Below are positions 18,515 through 27,309 of a stretch of 64,000 nucleotides of DNA, piece after piece. Position 1 is the first letter of the stretch, and the number at the start of each line of letters is the position of its first letter. The notes beneath the pieces are model-generated. The model made no database searches. It was not told the DNA's origin and saw only the letters and a program-made list of their open reading frames with translations. The translations under genes and the position numbers were made by a program. Source of the stretch: an uncultured Lachnospiraceae bacterium (lineage in GTDB: Bacteria; Bacillota; Clostridia; Lachnospirales; Lachnospiraceae); contig CAJUDH010000003.1 of NCBI GenBank assembly GCA_910584845.1, positions 1-64,000 on the forward strand, given 5' to 3'.

Positions 18515-18533
18515 GTGTTTAATCACTTAACAC
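18515..18533. promoter_or_regulatory. Probable MarR operator, transporter side
   Basis: GTGTTTAATCACTTAACAC abuts the -10 box. Its reverse complement shares GTGTTAAGTGA with the peptidase-side palindrome. A weaker related half-site, ACTTAGTTACTTAAA, lies at 18564-18578. Confidence 0.65.
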
Positions 18534-18575
18534 GTCAATAATTTACCGTGGTAAAATGATAAAACTTAGTTACTT

Positions 18576-18625
18576 AAAGCGCAATGGAGCGGAGATTCAG
18601 TCCTTCTTTTATTGCGCTTTTTTTT
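18576..18625 (+). terminator. Leader terminator before the ABC binding-protein gene
   Basis: AAAGCGCAAT (18576-18585) pairs with ATTGCGCTTT (18611-18620), followed by an unbroken T-run. It lies between the promoter and the first gene, so it can attenuate the operon or yield a ~100-nt RNA. Confidence 0.75.
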
Positions 18626-18708
18626 GCAAACAACCGTGGGAGGCTTGTACGCCCTCTGGGAAGGCTGGGTAATTAAGTCACAAAAAACAGAAGGAGGAAC
18701 AGCGAATT

Positions 18709-20343
18709 ATGAGGAGGAAAAGTATCAGCAAGGTGTTGGCAGCCGTCATGGCCTGTGCAGTGGCCGTAAGCGGCTGCGGCGGTTCCGGGCAGACATCCGG
18801 GGGCAGCAGCGCGCCGGCAGAGCCAGGGGCTACCGGGGCCGGGGAAGCCGGTACGGCGGCAGGGGCGGCGCAAGAAGGGTCCAAGACGCTGAAAATTGGC
18901 GCGGCAAGCGACATTATGACCCTGGACCCCCACGACCAGAACCAGACTAATACAGGGGACCTGTTTATATCCATCGGTTCCCAGCTGTTTAAACGGGATT
19001 TGGATTTCCAGGTGAAAGGGGATTTGTGCACGGAATATGAACAGGTGGACGACCTGACCTGGACTTTCAAGATCCGGGACGACGCTTCTTTCAGCAACGG
19101 GGACCCCATTACCATTGAAGACGTAAAATGGAGCCTGGACCGGGTGTCTTCGGACGAAGGGCTGGTGGCCTACATCTATTTTAAATATATCGACAATGTG
19201 GAAATTGTGGATGATGCTACCATCAAGGTTACTACCGAATCTCCCAGGCCGGATATGACAAGCCTCCTATGTATGCCCAGTTCCACCATCCTCCCTTCTA
19301 AATTCATTGAGGAAAACGGGATGGAGGCCTACATCAAGGAACCGGTCAGTTCTGGGCCTTACCTTTTGAAAGAGTGGATCCCCGATGACCACTACACTTT
19401 GACCCCCAATCCGGACTATTATGGGGAGCCGGCTACCTGGGAAGAAGTGGTGGTGAGGGCCATCCCGGAAAGCTCCACCCGCGTGTCCGAACTTCTCACG
19501 GGCGGCGTGGACCTGATCTACAACGTGCCGGTCAACGAATGGGAACGGGTATCCAATAACACCGACGGCTACGGGACTTCCCTGGTATACGGGGAAACTT
19601 CCCGGATTATGCTGATGCTCCTTCGTATGACCGACGGCTGGGTATGCCAGGACCCGTTAGTCCGGGAAGCCATTGAGTGCGCCATTGACAAAAACGCTAT
19701 CTGCGACACTTTGCTGCTGGGGGCAGGCACGCCAACCCGCAGCCGCATCGGGTCTTCTGTGGTAGGGTTTAACAATGATTTGTTTGGCAGCGAAAAAGGC
19801 GACATGTACGACCCGGAACGGGCCAAAGAGCTGTTAGCCCAAGGTGGGTATAGCGAAGGCCAGATCGAAGTAAACATGACTGCTTCCAGCGGGCGTTACC
19901 TGATGGATGCGGAGATGGCCCAGATGATTGCCGCATATCTGGAGGCCGTAGGGATCAAGGTTAACCTGGAGCTTGTGGACGCCACGGTCCTTTCCAATAT
20001 GTTCTCCGCAAAAGAAAACAAAGACCTGTTTTTGATCGGCTTGTCTGACGGGCAGTATGACGGATGTTATCCCCTTGCCCAGTTCTGTGACCCCATCCGT
20101 ACCGAGGGGCAGAGCGATTATGACAACCCTGAGATTGTCAAGCTTTATCAGCAGGCAAGGGTGGAGAAGGATCCGGAAAAGAGGGCGGCTTTGTCTACCC
20201 AGATCCAGTCTATTGCGGCCGAGGACAGGCCCCAGGTCTGCATAGCCCAGATGAAGGCGATTTTCGGCGTCAGCAACCGGGTGGTCTTAAACCCGAGGAT
20301 GGACACCAACATCCTGCCGGACGAGGTAAGCTTAGCAAAATAA
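18709..20343 (+). CDS. Peptide-type ABC transporter substrate-binding lipoprotein
   Basis: 544-residue SBP family 5 protein that captures peptides or related solutes outside the cell. The signal peptide ends in a good lipobox, VSGC, followed by a Gly/Ala/Ser-rich linker. The fold is shown by IMTLDPHDQNQTNTGDLFIS, the family motif YEQVDDLTWTFKIRDDASFSNGD, DVKWSLDRV and SGPYLLKEWIPD. First gene of a five-gene unit (binding protein, two permeases, two ATPases) plus a coupled DMT permease, behind a consensus promoter, operator and leader terminator. The true substrate (di/oligopeptide, nickel or other) cannot be settled by sequence alone. Confidence 0.93.
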   Translation: MRRKSISKVLAAVMACAVAVSGCGGSGQTSGGSSAPAEPGATGAGEAGTAAGAAQEGSKTLKIGAASDIMTLDPHDQNQTNTGDLFISIGSQLFKRDLDFQVKGDLCTEYEQVDDLTWTFKIRDDASFSNGDPITIEDVKWSLDRVSSDEGLVAYIYFKYIDNVEIVDDATIKVTTESPRPDMTSLLCMPSSTILPSKFIEENGMEAYIKEPVSSGPYLLKEWIPDDHYTLTPNPDYYGEPATWEEVVVRAIPESSTRVSELLTGGVDLIYNVPVNEWERVSNNTDGYGTSLVYGETSRIMLMLLRMTDGWVCQDPLVREAIECAIDKNAICDTLLLGAGTPTRSRIGSSVVGFNNDLFGSEKGDMYDPERAKELLAQGGYSEGQIEVNMTASSGRYLMDAEMAQMIAAYLEAVGIKVNLELVDATVLSNMFSAKENKDLFLIGLSDGQYDGCYPLAQFCDPIRTEGQSDYDNPEIVKLYQQARVEKDPEKRAALSTQIQSIAAEDRPQVCIAQMKAIFGVSNRVVLNPRMDTNILPDEVSLAK

Positions 20344-20390
20344 TGTTACGGCCTGCCGGTTTGCCTTATGGGCAGCATAAAAAATAACAT

Positions 20391-20424
20391 GCCTGGCGCA
20401 GCGCCGCTGCGCCAGGGCTTTTAT
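20391..20424 (+). terminator. Hairpin between binding protein and permease genes
   Basis: Perfect stem CCTGGCGCAGC/GCTGCGCCAGG with a GCC loop, then GCTTTTAT. It is probably a partial terminator that keeps binding protein in excess over the permease. Confidence 0.75.
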
Positions 20425-20567
20425 CCCCGTGCCGCGTAACAGGCGCTTACGTGGTTTGCCGAACCCGGCGGCACTTAAAAAAGGGCAGGCGCAAGGCAGC
20501 GGCATGAAATGGCAGGGGAGCCGGGCGGCAACCAATGGGGGCCGGCGACAAGACAGGAGGAACCAAC

Positions 20568-21485
20568 ATGGGAAAATATCTGGTCAAAAGAATTTTGCAG
20601 ATGATACCCGTCATGATTATTATTACCATGATTATTTTTATATTGCTGAATGTGGCGGGGGACCCGACGGTGAACTTGCTTCCCCTGGATGCCACGGAAG
20701 CGGAAAGGGAGGCGTTGCGCACGGCTATGGGCCTTAACCGGCCCCTTCCGGTGCAGTATCTTGATTTCCTTAAGAAAGCCTTTACCGGGGATTTTGGCAA
20801 TTCTTACCGGTTTAACCAGCCGGCATTGCAATTGGCCATGGCCAGGATGCCTATGTCCATCCAATTGGCGGGGGCCGCTTTACTGTTTGCCGTCGTCATG
20901 GCCATCCCCTTAGGGATCTTAAGCGCCCAGTTTGCCAATTCGCCCTTTGACCTTATCATCAGCGGGGTTTCCGTGCTGGGGCGTGCAATGCCCAGCTTTT
21001 GGGTGGGTATTATGCTGATCCTGCTTTTGGCGGTCAATTTCCGGCTGTTCCCGGTATCGGGCAGCGGGACGCCGGCCCACTTGGTGCTGCCGGCCCTGAC
21101 GCTGTCCATTCAAAATGCGGCCCAGATTATCCCCTTGATCCGGTCGAACATGCTTTCCATTATGCATGAAGATTACATACGGACGGCACGGAGCAAGGGC
21201 CTGCGGGAATGGGGCGTCATCTGCATCCATGCTTTCAAAAACGCGTTGGTCCCGGTGGTTACCATTATCGCTTTGGAGGTCCCCGGGCTTATCGGCGGGG
21301 CTTTGATCACGGAAACCGTGTTTGCCTGGCCCGGCTTAGGCCAGTTCCTCATCCAGGCGATCGGGAACCGGGACATGAGCGTGGTGCAGGTATGCATTTT
21401 CCTGATCGCGGTGATTACCCTGGTGGCAAACTTAATAGCGGATATTGTTTATTGCCTCATTGACCCGCGTATCCGGTATGAGTGA
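20568..21485 (+). CDS. ABC transporter permease (DppB/OppB type)
   Basis: 305-residue membrane subunit with six predicted helices. It starts MGKYLVKRILQMIPVMIIIT behind AGGAGG. It has the family N-terminal signature (RILQMIPVM...GDP) and the cytoplasmic EAA loop that contacts the ATPase, YIRTARSKGLREWGVICIHA. The upstream in-frame ATG at 20535 is rejected for lack of a ribosome site. It pairs with the next permease to form the channel. Confidence 0.93.
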   Translation: MGKYLVKRILQMIPVMIIITMIIFILLNVAGDPTVNLLPLDATEAEREALRTAMGLNRPLPVQYLDFLKKAFTGDFGNSYRFNQPALQLAMARMPMSIQLAGAALLFAVVMAIPLGILSAQFANSPFDLIISGVSVLGRAMPSFWVGIMLILLLAVNFRLFPVSGSGTPAHLVLPALTLSIQNAAQIIPLIRSNMLSIMHEDYIRTARSKGLREWGVICIHAFKNALVPVVTIIALEVPGLIGGALITETVFAWPGLGQFLIQAIGNRDMSVVQVCIFLIAVITLVANLIADIVYCLIDPRIRYE

Positions 21486-21498
21486 GGAGGGGACGATT

Positions 21499-22392
21499 GT
21501 GAAAAAGACAGGACAGGAAAAAAAGACGGCGTACAGGGCCCCCCGGTGGCTCCGTATGCTTTGGAGGAGCAAGACCGGGCTTTTAGGTTTTGTGATTGTG
21601 GCCGTGGCTGTGGCCTGTGCGCTTTTTGCCCCCCAACTGGCGCCCTATGACCCCAATGCCATTAACCCTTTGAATATGTTAAAGCCCCCGGCTTTCATGG
21701 AAGGCGGGGACCCTGCTTTTTTGCTGGGGACCGACAATCTGGGGCATGATATTTTAAGCCGCCTGATTTATGGGGCTAGGGTATCCATGGTTATCGGCAT
21801 AATGAGCGTGGTGCTGGCCGGGGTGATCGGCACGGCTTTTGGCTTGTTAGCCGGTTATTATGGGGGGGTTTTGGATGCGGTGGTTATGCGGATTACCGAC
21901 GCTTTCCACTCAATCCCCCGTATGCTGTTGGCCATGGTGGCGGTCAGCCTGATGAAGGCAGGGATTGGCACTTTGGTGCTGGTAATCGGGGTAACCGGCT
22001 GGATTACCTATGCCCGCCTGATCCGCAGCGAGGTCCTGGTATTAAAAGAGCGGGAATTTGTCAAAGCGGCAATCACCATCGGGACGCCGGACTACATAAT
22101 TATTTTCCGCCATATCCTGCCCAACGTGTTTTCTTCATTTATCGTGGTATCCACTTTGGCGGTCGCTACCAGCATCATTGCGGAAACCAGCTTAAGCTTT
22201 TTGGGGTTGGGCATCCAGCCGCCGGATATTTCCTGGGGAGGCATGCTTAGCGCCGGGAGGAACTACCTGGCCACCAACTGGTGGGTGGCTACCATGCCGG
22301 GGGTCACCCTGACATTGACTGTGCTGGGGATCATGTTTTTAGGCAACTGGCTCCGGGATTTCATGGATCCGCACAACCAGGGCTTGGAATAA
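21499..22392 (+). CDS. ABC transporter permease (DppC/OppC type)
   Basis: 297-residue second permease of the peptide-type importer. I choose GTG at 21499 because GAGGAGGGG lies six bases upstream; the ATG at 21478 has no such site and would overlap the previous gene's end. The N-terminal helix, the LGTDNLGHDILSRLIYGARV motif typical of DppC and the EAA loop (REFVKAAITIGTPDYIIIFR) are all present. The close spacing to the previous stop suggests translational coupling. Confidence 0.92.
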   Translation: MKKTGQEKKTAYRAPRWLRMLWRSKTGLLGFVIVAVAVACALFAPQLAPYDPNAINPLNMLKPPAFMEGGDPAFLLGTDNLGHDILSRLIYGARVSMVIGIMSVVLAGVIGTAFGLLAGYYGGVLDAVVMRITDAFHSIPRMLLAMVAVSLMKAGIGTLVLVIGVTGWITYARLIRSEVLVLKEREFVKAAITIGTPDYIIIFRHILPNVFSSFIVVSTLAVATSIIAETSLSFLGLGIQPPDISWGGMLSAGRNYLATNWWVATMPGVTLTLTVLGIMFLGNWLRDFMDPHNQGLE

Positions 22393-22405
22393 GGAGGCCG
22401 ATAGG

Positions 22406-23395
22406 ATGAAGCAAGAAACGTTATTGCAGGTAGAAAAACTGAATGCCTATTTTAAAACCGAAGACGGGCGGGTCCAGGCCGTAAAAGACGTGTCTTTTCA
22501 GGTAAAGAAAGGGGAGCTTTTGGCCATTGTAGGCGAATCCGGCTGCGGAAAAAGCCTGACTTCTTTGTCCATTATGGGGTTGACGGCGAAAAACTGCCAG
22601 GTGGAGGCAGAGGGCATCGAATTCCAGGGAGAGGACCTTTTAAAGGTTTCGCCCAGGCGGTTTCGGCAGTTGCGGGGCAAAGAGCTGGCCATGATCTTCC
22701 AGGAGCCCCTGACCAGCTTAAACCCATTGTTTACCATCGGTTACCAGTTAATGGAAACCATCCGCCTCCATAACCCTGTGACTAAAAAACAGGCCCGGGA
22801 GATGGCGGTGGAAGTCCTGAAAAAGGTGGAGATCCCCAGGCCGGAGCGGATTATCATGGAGTACCCCAACGCCCTTAGCGGGGGGATGCGCCAGAGGGTT
22901 ATGATCGCTATGGCGTTGGTGAACAAGCCAAGCCTGCTGATTGCAGACGAGCCTACCACGGCCCTGGACGTGACCATCCAGGCCCAAATTTTATTTTTAA
23001 TGAAACATTTGATGAAGGAGTACCACACTTCGATAATGTTTATCACCCATGACTTGGGGGTGGTTGCGGAAGTGGCAGACCGGGTTATGGTCATGTATGC
23101 CGGGCAGGTGGTGGAAGAAGCCAACGTGTACGACTTGTTTAACAAGCCCTATCACCCTTATACGAAGGGTTTGATGGACAGCACCATTAAGGTTGACCAG
23201 AAAGAAGGGCTGCTGGCCACCATTTCGGGGACTGTCCCCAGCTTGGCAGAAATGCCGGAGGGCTGCCGCTTCCATCCAAGATGCCCATTGGCCGGCGAGG
23301 AATGCAAAAAAGCCTGCCCAGAACTTCGGGAAGTAGAGCCAGGGAGGAAGGTCAGGTGCATCCATGGGAATACAGGAGGAAAAGAAAATGGCTGA
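22406..23395 (+). CDS. ABC transporter ATP-binding protein (DppD/OppD type)
   Basis: 329-residue ATPase that powers the importer. Walker A GESGCGKS, Q-loop IFQEPLTSLNP, signature LSGGMRQR, Walker B LLIADEPTTALD and H-loop ITHD are intact. The C-terminal oligopeptide-type extension carries a cysteine cluster (CRFHPRCPLAGEECKKACP) that in this family can bind an iron-sulfur cluster. AAGGAGG precedes the ATG, and the stop overlaps the next start by 8 bp. Confidence 0.95.
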   Translation: MKQETLLQVEKLNAYFKTEDGRVQAVKDVSFQVKKGELLAIVGESGCGKSLTSLSIMGLTAKNCQVEAEGIEFQGEDLLKVSPRRFRQLRGKELAMIFQEPLTSLNPLFTIGYQLMETIRLHNPVTKKQAREMAVEVLKKVEIPRPERIIMEYPNALSGGMRQRVMIAMALVNKPSLLIADEPTTALDVTIQAQILFLMKHLMKEYHTSIMFITHDLGVVAEVADRVMVMYAGQVVEEANVYDLFNKPYHPYTKGLMDSTIKVDQKEGLLATISGTVPSLAEMPEGCRFHPRCPLAGEECKKACPELREVEPGRKVRCIHGNTGGKENG

Positions 23396-24395
23396 GGAAT
23401 ATTTGCTGGAAGTCCGCCATTTGGACAAATTTTTTACCATAAAAGGCGGAGGGCTGGGGAAAAAGCCGGAAATTTTGAGGGCAGTCAGCGATGTGGGCTT
23501 TTGCCTGAAGGCAGGGGAAACCCTGGGGATCGTAGGGGAGAGCGGATGCGGGAAATCAACCCTTGGGAATACCATTATCCGCCTGTTAGACCCCACGTCG
23601 GGGGAGATTTTGTTCCAGGGCAAGGATCTGGCGAAGATGAAGAAACGGGAGTTGGCCAAGTACCGTCCGGATATGCAGATGATTTTTCAGGACCCCTATT
23701 CTTCTTTAAATCCCAGGATGCGGGTGTTTGATATTATTGCCGAGCCGTTGCGGACCCATCACATCCTGGCCGGCAAGGAGCTGGAGGAACGGGTGTTAAA
23801 GCTGATGGAACTGGTAGGCCTGGATGTATCCTATGTAAGCCGCTACCCCCACGAATTTTCCGGCGGCCAGCGGCAGAGGATCGGGATTGCCCGTGCCCTG
23901 GCCTTAAAGCCGAAGCTGATTATCTGCGACGAGCCGGTTTCTGCCCTGGACGTTTCCATCCAGGCACAAATCCTAAACCTTCTTCGGCAGCTTCAGGAAA
24001 AATTCAACCTGGCCTATATCTTTATTGCCCACGGCCTTCCCAGCGTGCGCCATATCAGCTCTAAGATTGCCGTCATGTATTTGGGGAAAATTGTGGAAAT
24101 GACTTCAAGGGACCAGTTGTTTGCCCACCCGATGCATCCTTATACCTTGGGCCTTTTTGAGGCGATACCCATTCCGGACCCGTCTTTGCGCAAACCGGAC
24201 GGGGAAAGGGAGATCCTTAAAGGGGACATCCCCAATGCCCTGCATCCGCCATCCGGATGCTATTTCCATCCCCGGTGCCCTTATGCCCGGGAGGATTGCC
24301 GCAGCAAGGCGCCGGCGCTCAAAGAAACAATGCCGGGGCATTTTGTTGCTTGCCATTATCCGGCAGAGGGCGGGGGAGGCGCAGGGGGGGAATGA
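23388..24395 (+). CDS. ABC transporter ATP-binding protein (DppF/OppF type)
   Basis: 335-residue partner ATPase. It shows GESGCGKS (Walker A), IFQDPYSSLNPRM (Q-loop), FSGGQRQRIGIARAL (signature), IICDEPVSALD (Walker B) and the C-terminal cysteine cluster CYFHPRCPYAREDC. In the H-loop the usual ITHDL is IAHGL, so His is kept but the next residue is Gly instead of Asp. ATG at 23388 follows AGGAAAAG and overlaps the previous gene; its own stop overlaps the DMT gene as ATGA. Confidence 0.94.
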   Translation: MAEEYLLEVRHLDKFFTIKGGGLGKKPEILRAVSDVGFCLKAGETLGIVGESGCGKSTLGNTIIRLLDPTSGEILFQGKDLAKMKKRELAKYRPDMQMIFQDPYSSLNPRMRVFDIIAEPLRTHHILAGKELEERVLKLMELVGLDVSYVSRYPHEFSGGQRQRIGIARALALKPKLIICDEPVSALDVSIQAQILNLLRQLQEKFNLAYIFIAHGLPSVRHISSKIAVMYLGKIVEMTSRDQLFAHPMHPYTLGLFEAIPIPDPSLRKPDGEREILKGDIPNALHPPSGCYFHPRCPYAREDCRSKAPALKETMPGHFVACHYPAEGGGGAGGE

Positions 24396-25297
24396 AAAAA
24401 TACTTGCCCCTGTTAGCCAATATTGCCTCCCAGATGCTGTTTGGCTTTGCCTATATTTTCATGAAGATGGGTATGGCTGTGGTCGGCCAGGATACCGTAA
24501 AATTTTTATCTTTCCGGTTTGGGCTTGGCTTTCTGGCTATGACCCTTATCCTGGCGGCAGGTTTTCAAAAAGTAAAATATAAAGGCCGTCCGGTCCACTT
24601 GATTTTGATTTGCGGTATGTTTAACCCGCTGGTCAGCCAAGTTTTGGAGACGACCTCCACCACCTATGCGCCGGCTTCCCAGATCGCCTTGTATGCCAGT
24701 GCTATGCCGGCGCTGATGCTGGTTTTTGCCGCCTTGATTAACCACGAATATCCAACCAAAGCCCAGGTGGTTTTTGTGCTGGTGACTATGGCGGGGGTGC
24801 TGGTGGCTAATTTGTCTGACAAGTCGGCCACAGGGCTGACGGCGCTGGGGCTGTTTTTCATCGTGTCTTCCAATATCGTCATTGCGTTGGGGCGGGTTAT
24901 GGTCCGGAGGGCCTCTAAGGTTTTCACTTCTTTTGAGATCGTATATATTACCACAGCGGTCGGGGCAGCGGCTTTTACGGCAATTTCCCTGGGGGGCCAT
25001 GTGATGTCGGCCCCCGTTGCCACTTATTTTTCCGGGCTTTTATGCCCGGAATTTATTGCTGCCGTGCTGTACATGGGCATCGGCTCCTGTGTGGGCGCGT
25101 TCCTTTTGATGACCTATGCCTCCGCCCGCCTCCCGGTGGCGGTCTTTGCCTCCACCTGCACTTTGGGGACGGTGGTGGGGATCGTTTCCGGGGTGGTGAT
25201 TTTGGGGGAGACGTTTCAAGCCACAGATATTTTGGGCACAGGGATTATCCTGGCGGGGATCATCGGCATCAGCCTGTCTTATGAGACGGCGGACTGA
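24392..25297 (+). CDS. EamA/DMT-superfamily permease
   Basis: 301-residue protein of about ten membrane helices with two EamA-type halves. It starts MKKYLPLLANIASQMLFGFA and shares an ATGA stop/start with the preceding ATPase, so it is translated with the transporter operon. DMT permeases often export amino acids or metabolites; being tied to a peptide importer, it might release surplus products of peptide breakdown, which is inference. Its 3' end overlaps the convergent hemerythrin gene by 19 bp. Confidence 0.9.
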   Translation: MKKYLPLLANIASQMLFGFAYIFMKMGMAVVGQDTVKFLSFRFGLGFLAMTLILAAGFQKVKYKGRPVHLILICGMFNPLVSQVLETTSTTYAPASQIALYASAMPALMLVFAALINHEYPTKAQVVFVLVTMAGVLVANLSDKSATGLTALGLFFIVSSNIVIALGRVMVRRASKVFTSFEIVYITTAVGAAAFTAISLGGHVMSAPVATYFSGLLCPEFIAAVLYMGIGSCVGAFLLMTYASARLPVAVFASTCTLGTVVGIVSGVVILGETFQATDILGTGIILAGIIGISLSYETAD

Positions 25298-26247
25298 GGC
25301 CCACCCCTTCTCCCGGCTGTCCGCCCTGCCGCCTTTTCCTTTTCTGCCGCAGCCGTGGCGGCCTGGCTCGGGATCCGCCAACTGCGGTAACAGAAGATCA
25401 GATACCCGAGGCGGCTGCTGAACAGCAGGCTGCAGGGATAGCCTTTCATAAAATCCGTACGGAATTCGTTCCGGGACATCAGGTTCTCTTTTTTCAGCTC
25501 ATATTCCTCCTCAACCCGGAAAAGCTTGCCCATATCCTGAAAAAGCTGCCCGAAAACAGAGAGGCAGGCTTCATTGGCCGCCGGGCCTTCCGGTATGGCC
25601 TGCATCTCCGCTGACCGGTTAAGGCCCCGGAGGATCAGGGGCGCTTCCAAGCCCAAAAGGAGCTGTAGCCGGATCCCGCCTTCCAGGTCGTAGAGCTGCC
25701 GGCAGTAAAAGCCGTTTCCAATATTTTGCCCTTTATATTCTGCGCTAATAAGCGTGGTTTCCACTTGGAATAAATCCAACGTAGTCCGGCACACGGTCCT
25801 GGCAATCACGGGGATCTGTGAAGAAATATCATAGCCCCTGCGGGGGACGGACCTCCCCACAATGGCCTGGTCTTCCCCCATAATATGTTCGGCCAGCCAG
25901 TTGCTCATAATCTTGATAAATCGCTGGACCGATAACAGGGAATAGCCGGACAGTTCCATATCCCTTTTCAGGGAAATCAGGGTTTTGTCCCTGAAATTGT
26001 CGTGGATCCGTTTGTGTTGCCCATATGCGCCGTATCGGATCGAACGCATATATGCTTCCTCTTCTGAAAAATGCTTCATGGTATAGGTTTCCAGATATTT
26101 GATCCCTTCCTTGTATGCGTGCTGGTTGGCTTTCGCATCTTCAGAAATGTCGAGCAGTTTTTTTACGATCCGAAAAAGCTTGGCATGTGCCTTGTCTATT
26201 ACTTCCACACCAATGTTAAACTTTTCATCCCATACTGCCTGTTCCAT
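25279..26247 (-). CDS. Hemerythrin-domain protein with unassigned C-terminal domain
   Basis: 322 residues. Residues 1-135 are a bacteriohemerythrin with the diiron ligands in order: DKAH, KHFSEEE, HKRIH and EHIMGED. Such domains bind oxygen or act as redox or iron sensors. The remaining ~190 residues, from RSVPRRGYDISSQIPV on, form a separate domain I cannot assign. Its layout (GLEAPLILRGLNRSAE then EACLSVFGQLFQDMG) faintly recalls CheC/CheX-like phosphatases, but the active-site motif is not clear. The tail is very basic. No membrane segment is seen. GGGAGGA precedes the ATG. It is probably monocistronic and convergent with the DMT gene. Confidence 0.85.
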   Translation of the reverse strand: MEQAVWDEKFNIGVEVIDKAHAKLFRIVKKLLDISEDAKANQHAYKEGIKYLETYTMKHFSEEEAYMRSIRYGAYGQHKRIHDNFRDKTLISLKRDMELSGYSLLSVQRFIKIMSNWLAEHIMGEDQAIVGRSVPRRGYDISSQIPVIARTVCRTTLDLFQVETTLISAEYKGQNIGNGFYCRQLYDLEGGIRLQLLLGLEAPLILRGLNRSAEMQAIPEGPAANEACLSVFGQLFQDMGKLFRVEEEYELKKENLMSRNEFRTDFMKGYPCSLLFSSRLGYLIFCYRSWRIPSQAATAAAEKEKAAGRTAGRRGGPQSAVS

Positions 26248-26645
26248 AAGAATCTTTCCTCCCGATTTAAAATATTGATCCGGAAGCTCATAGCATAGGT
26301 TTTTTTGCCGTATCTACGCTCCAGGCCAGAATAGATTGAGCTTACCGGAATTCTGGCTGCCCTTCAGTGGATATACAAAAACCCTTTTTTAGTATATCAC
26401 AGACGGTGGGGAAAAGAAAGCCTTTTCACGGCGGGGTATGGGTTTGCCGTACTTTTTTGGAATGCCGGCTGCTTGGGGAAACAGGGGTGCAAACGGACCG
26501 GGGATTTTATTTTCCTTGCCCACAGAAGGCTGTTTTGTGCCTGGATAGGCGGCCAGCCGGCAGGCTGGAGGAAAAGAGCCAGGCGGGATGCCAATTGGCC
26601 TTGAGGCGCATAAAATAAACATAATGGTAAAAGCCAGGTGGTTTT
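26248..26645. other. 398-bp intergenic region
   Basis: Holds the leader of the hemerythrin gene (minus, ribosome site GGGAGGA) and the upstream region of the 49-residue membrane peptide (plus). No other gene or clear consensus promoter was recognised. Confidence 0.4.
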
Positions 26646-26795
26646 ATGGGGTTTGTCCTACGTTTTCTTGTCGTGGCTGCCATAACCGGTTGCCTGTTGT
26701 ATTATGTGCCAGACGGATGGAAAAAATATAATGCCCTTTTGATGGCCGGATATATGGTCCTGGTTGGGATTGTATTTTTATGCGGGCGGTTTTAG
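26646..26795 (+). CDS. Small membrane protein, 49 residues
   Basis: Short frame with an AGGTGG site seven bases upstream of the ATG. Two hydrophobic segments (FVLRFLVVAAITGCLLYYV and LLMAGYMVLVGIVFLCG) flank a short charged loop PDGWKKYN, predicting two membrane helices. A hairpin follows directly after its stop. I do not recognise a family. The membrane pattern and translation signals support a real gene, but it is short enough that chance cannot be excluded. Confidence 0.55.
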   Translation: MGFVLRFLVVAAITGCLLYYVPDGWKKYNALLMAGYMVLVGIVFLCGRF

Positions 26796-26804
26796 AAAAC
26801 CATA

Positions 26805-26825
26805 GGGACGGCCATAGGCCGTCCC
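26805..26825. terminator. Hairpin between small membrane gene and MIF-like gene
   Basis: Perfect stem GGGACGGCC/GGCCGTCCC with an ATA loop between convergent genes. Tails are only weakly T-rich, so it is a probable but not classical bidirectional terminator. Confidence 0.6.
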
Positions 26826-26842
26826 AACCATAAAAGGGCTGC

Positions 26843-27184
26843 CTAAAACAGGTTTTCGCCCATCCCCCAGTTGGCGATCCCTTGATAGGCCGTGTAAATA
26901 TTATCCCCCGGGATCCCCAGCTCTTCCTCCAGGATGGCGGCGATGGCTTTTGTCATTTTTGCACAGTCTTCCCTTCTGGCATCGCCCAACAGGCGGACGG
27001 ATACAAAGGCGCCTTTTTCCAGTTTTTTTCCTCCCATGAAAAGGTCATAGTTATCGGAAAAGCCTACCATCAGATAGCTTTCGGGCTTGTGCAGGAGGGA
27101 GATGGCCTGGCCCAGCCGGGTTTTGAGCCGTTCCTTTTTGCTTTCGGAGAGGGCTACTGTGATTTTGGAATCAATAAATGGCAT
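26843..27184 (-). CDS. MIF/phenylpyruvate tautomerase-like protein
   Basis: 113-residue member of the tautomerase superfamily, MIF type. After removal of Met1, the N-terminal proline (MPFIDSK) would be the catalytic base, as in MIF and 4-oxalocrotonate tautomerase. The body has the expected pattern of two beta-alpha-beta units (KPESYLMVGFSDNYDLFMGG; DNIYTAYQGIANWGMG). Start at 27184 follows AAGGAGG. The physiological substrate of bacterial MIF homologues is not known. It stands alone, 125 bp from the DUF4391 gene. Confidence 0.88.
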   Translation of the reverse strand: MPFIDSKITVALSESKKERLKTRLGQAISLLHKPESYLMVGFSDNYDLFMGGKKLEKGAFVSVRLLGDARREDCAKMTKAIAAILEEELGIPGDNIYTAYQGIANWGMGENLF

Positions 27185-27309
27185 GATAAAAACCTCCTTA
27201 TTTTTTGAATGCCCCGGACCCCTTTCAAACATTCCTTTGTTTCAAAAGGGGTACCGCGGCCAATATGCGAGTGTTTTTCCTGTTTTGTATTTTTCAGGTG
27301 TGCATACTT

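Noticed and set aside
21478..21498. ATG start for the second ABC permease
   Set aside because: No ribosome site precedes it, whereas GAGGAGGGG is ideally spaced for GTG at 21499.
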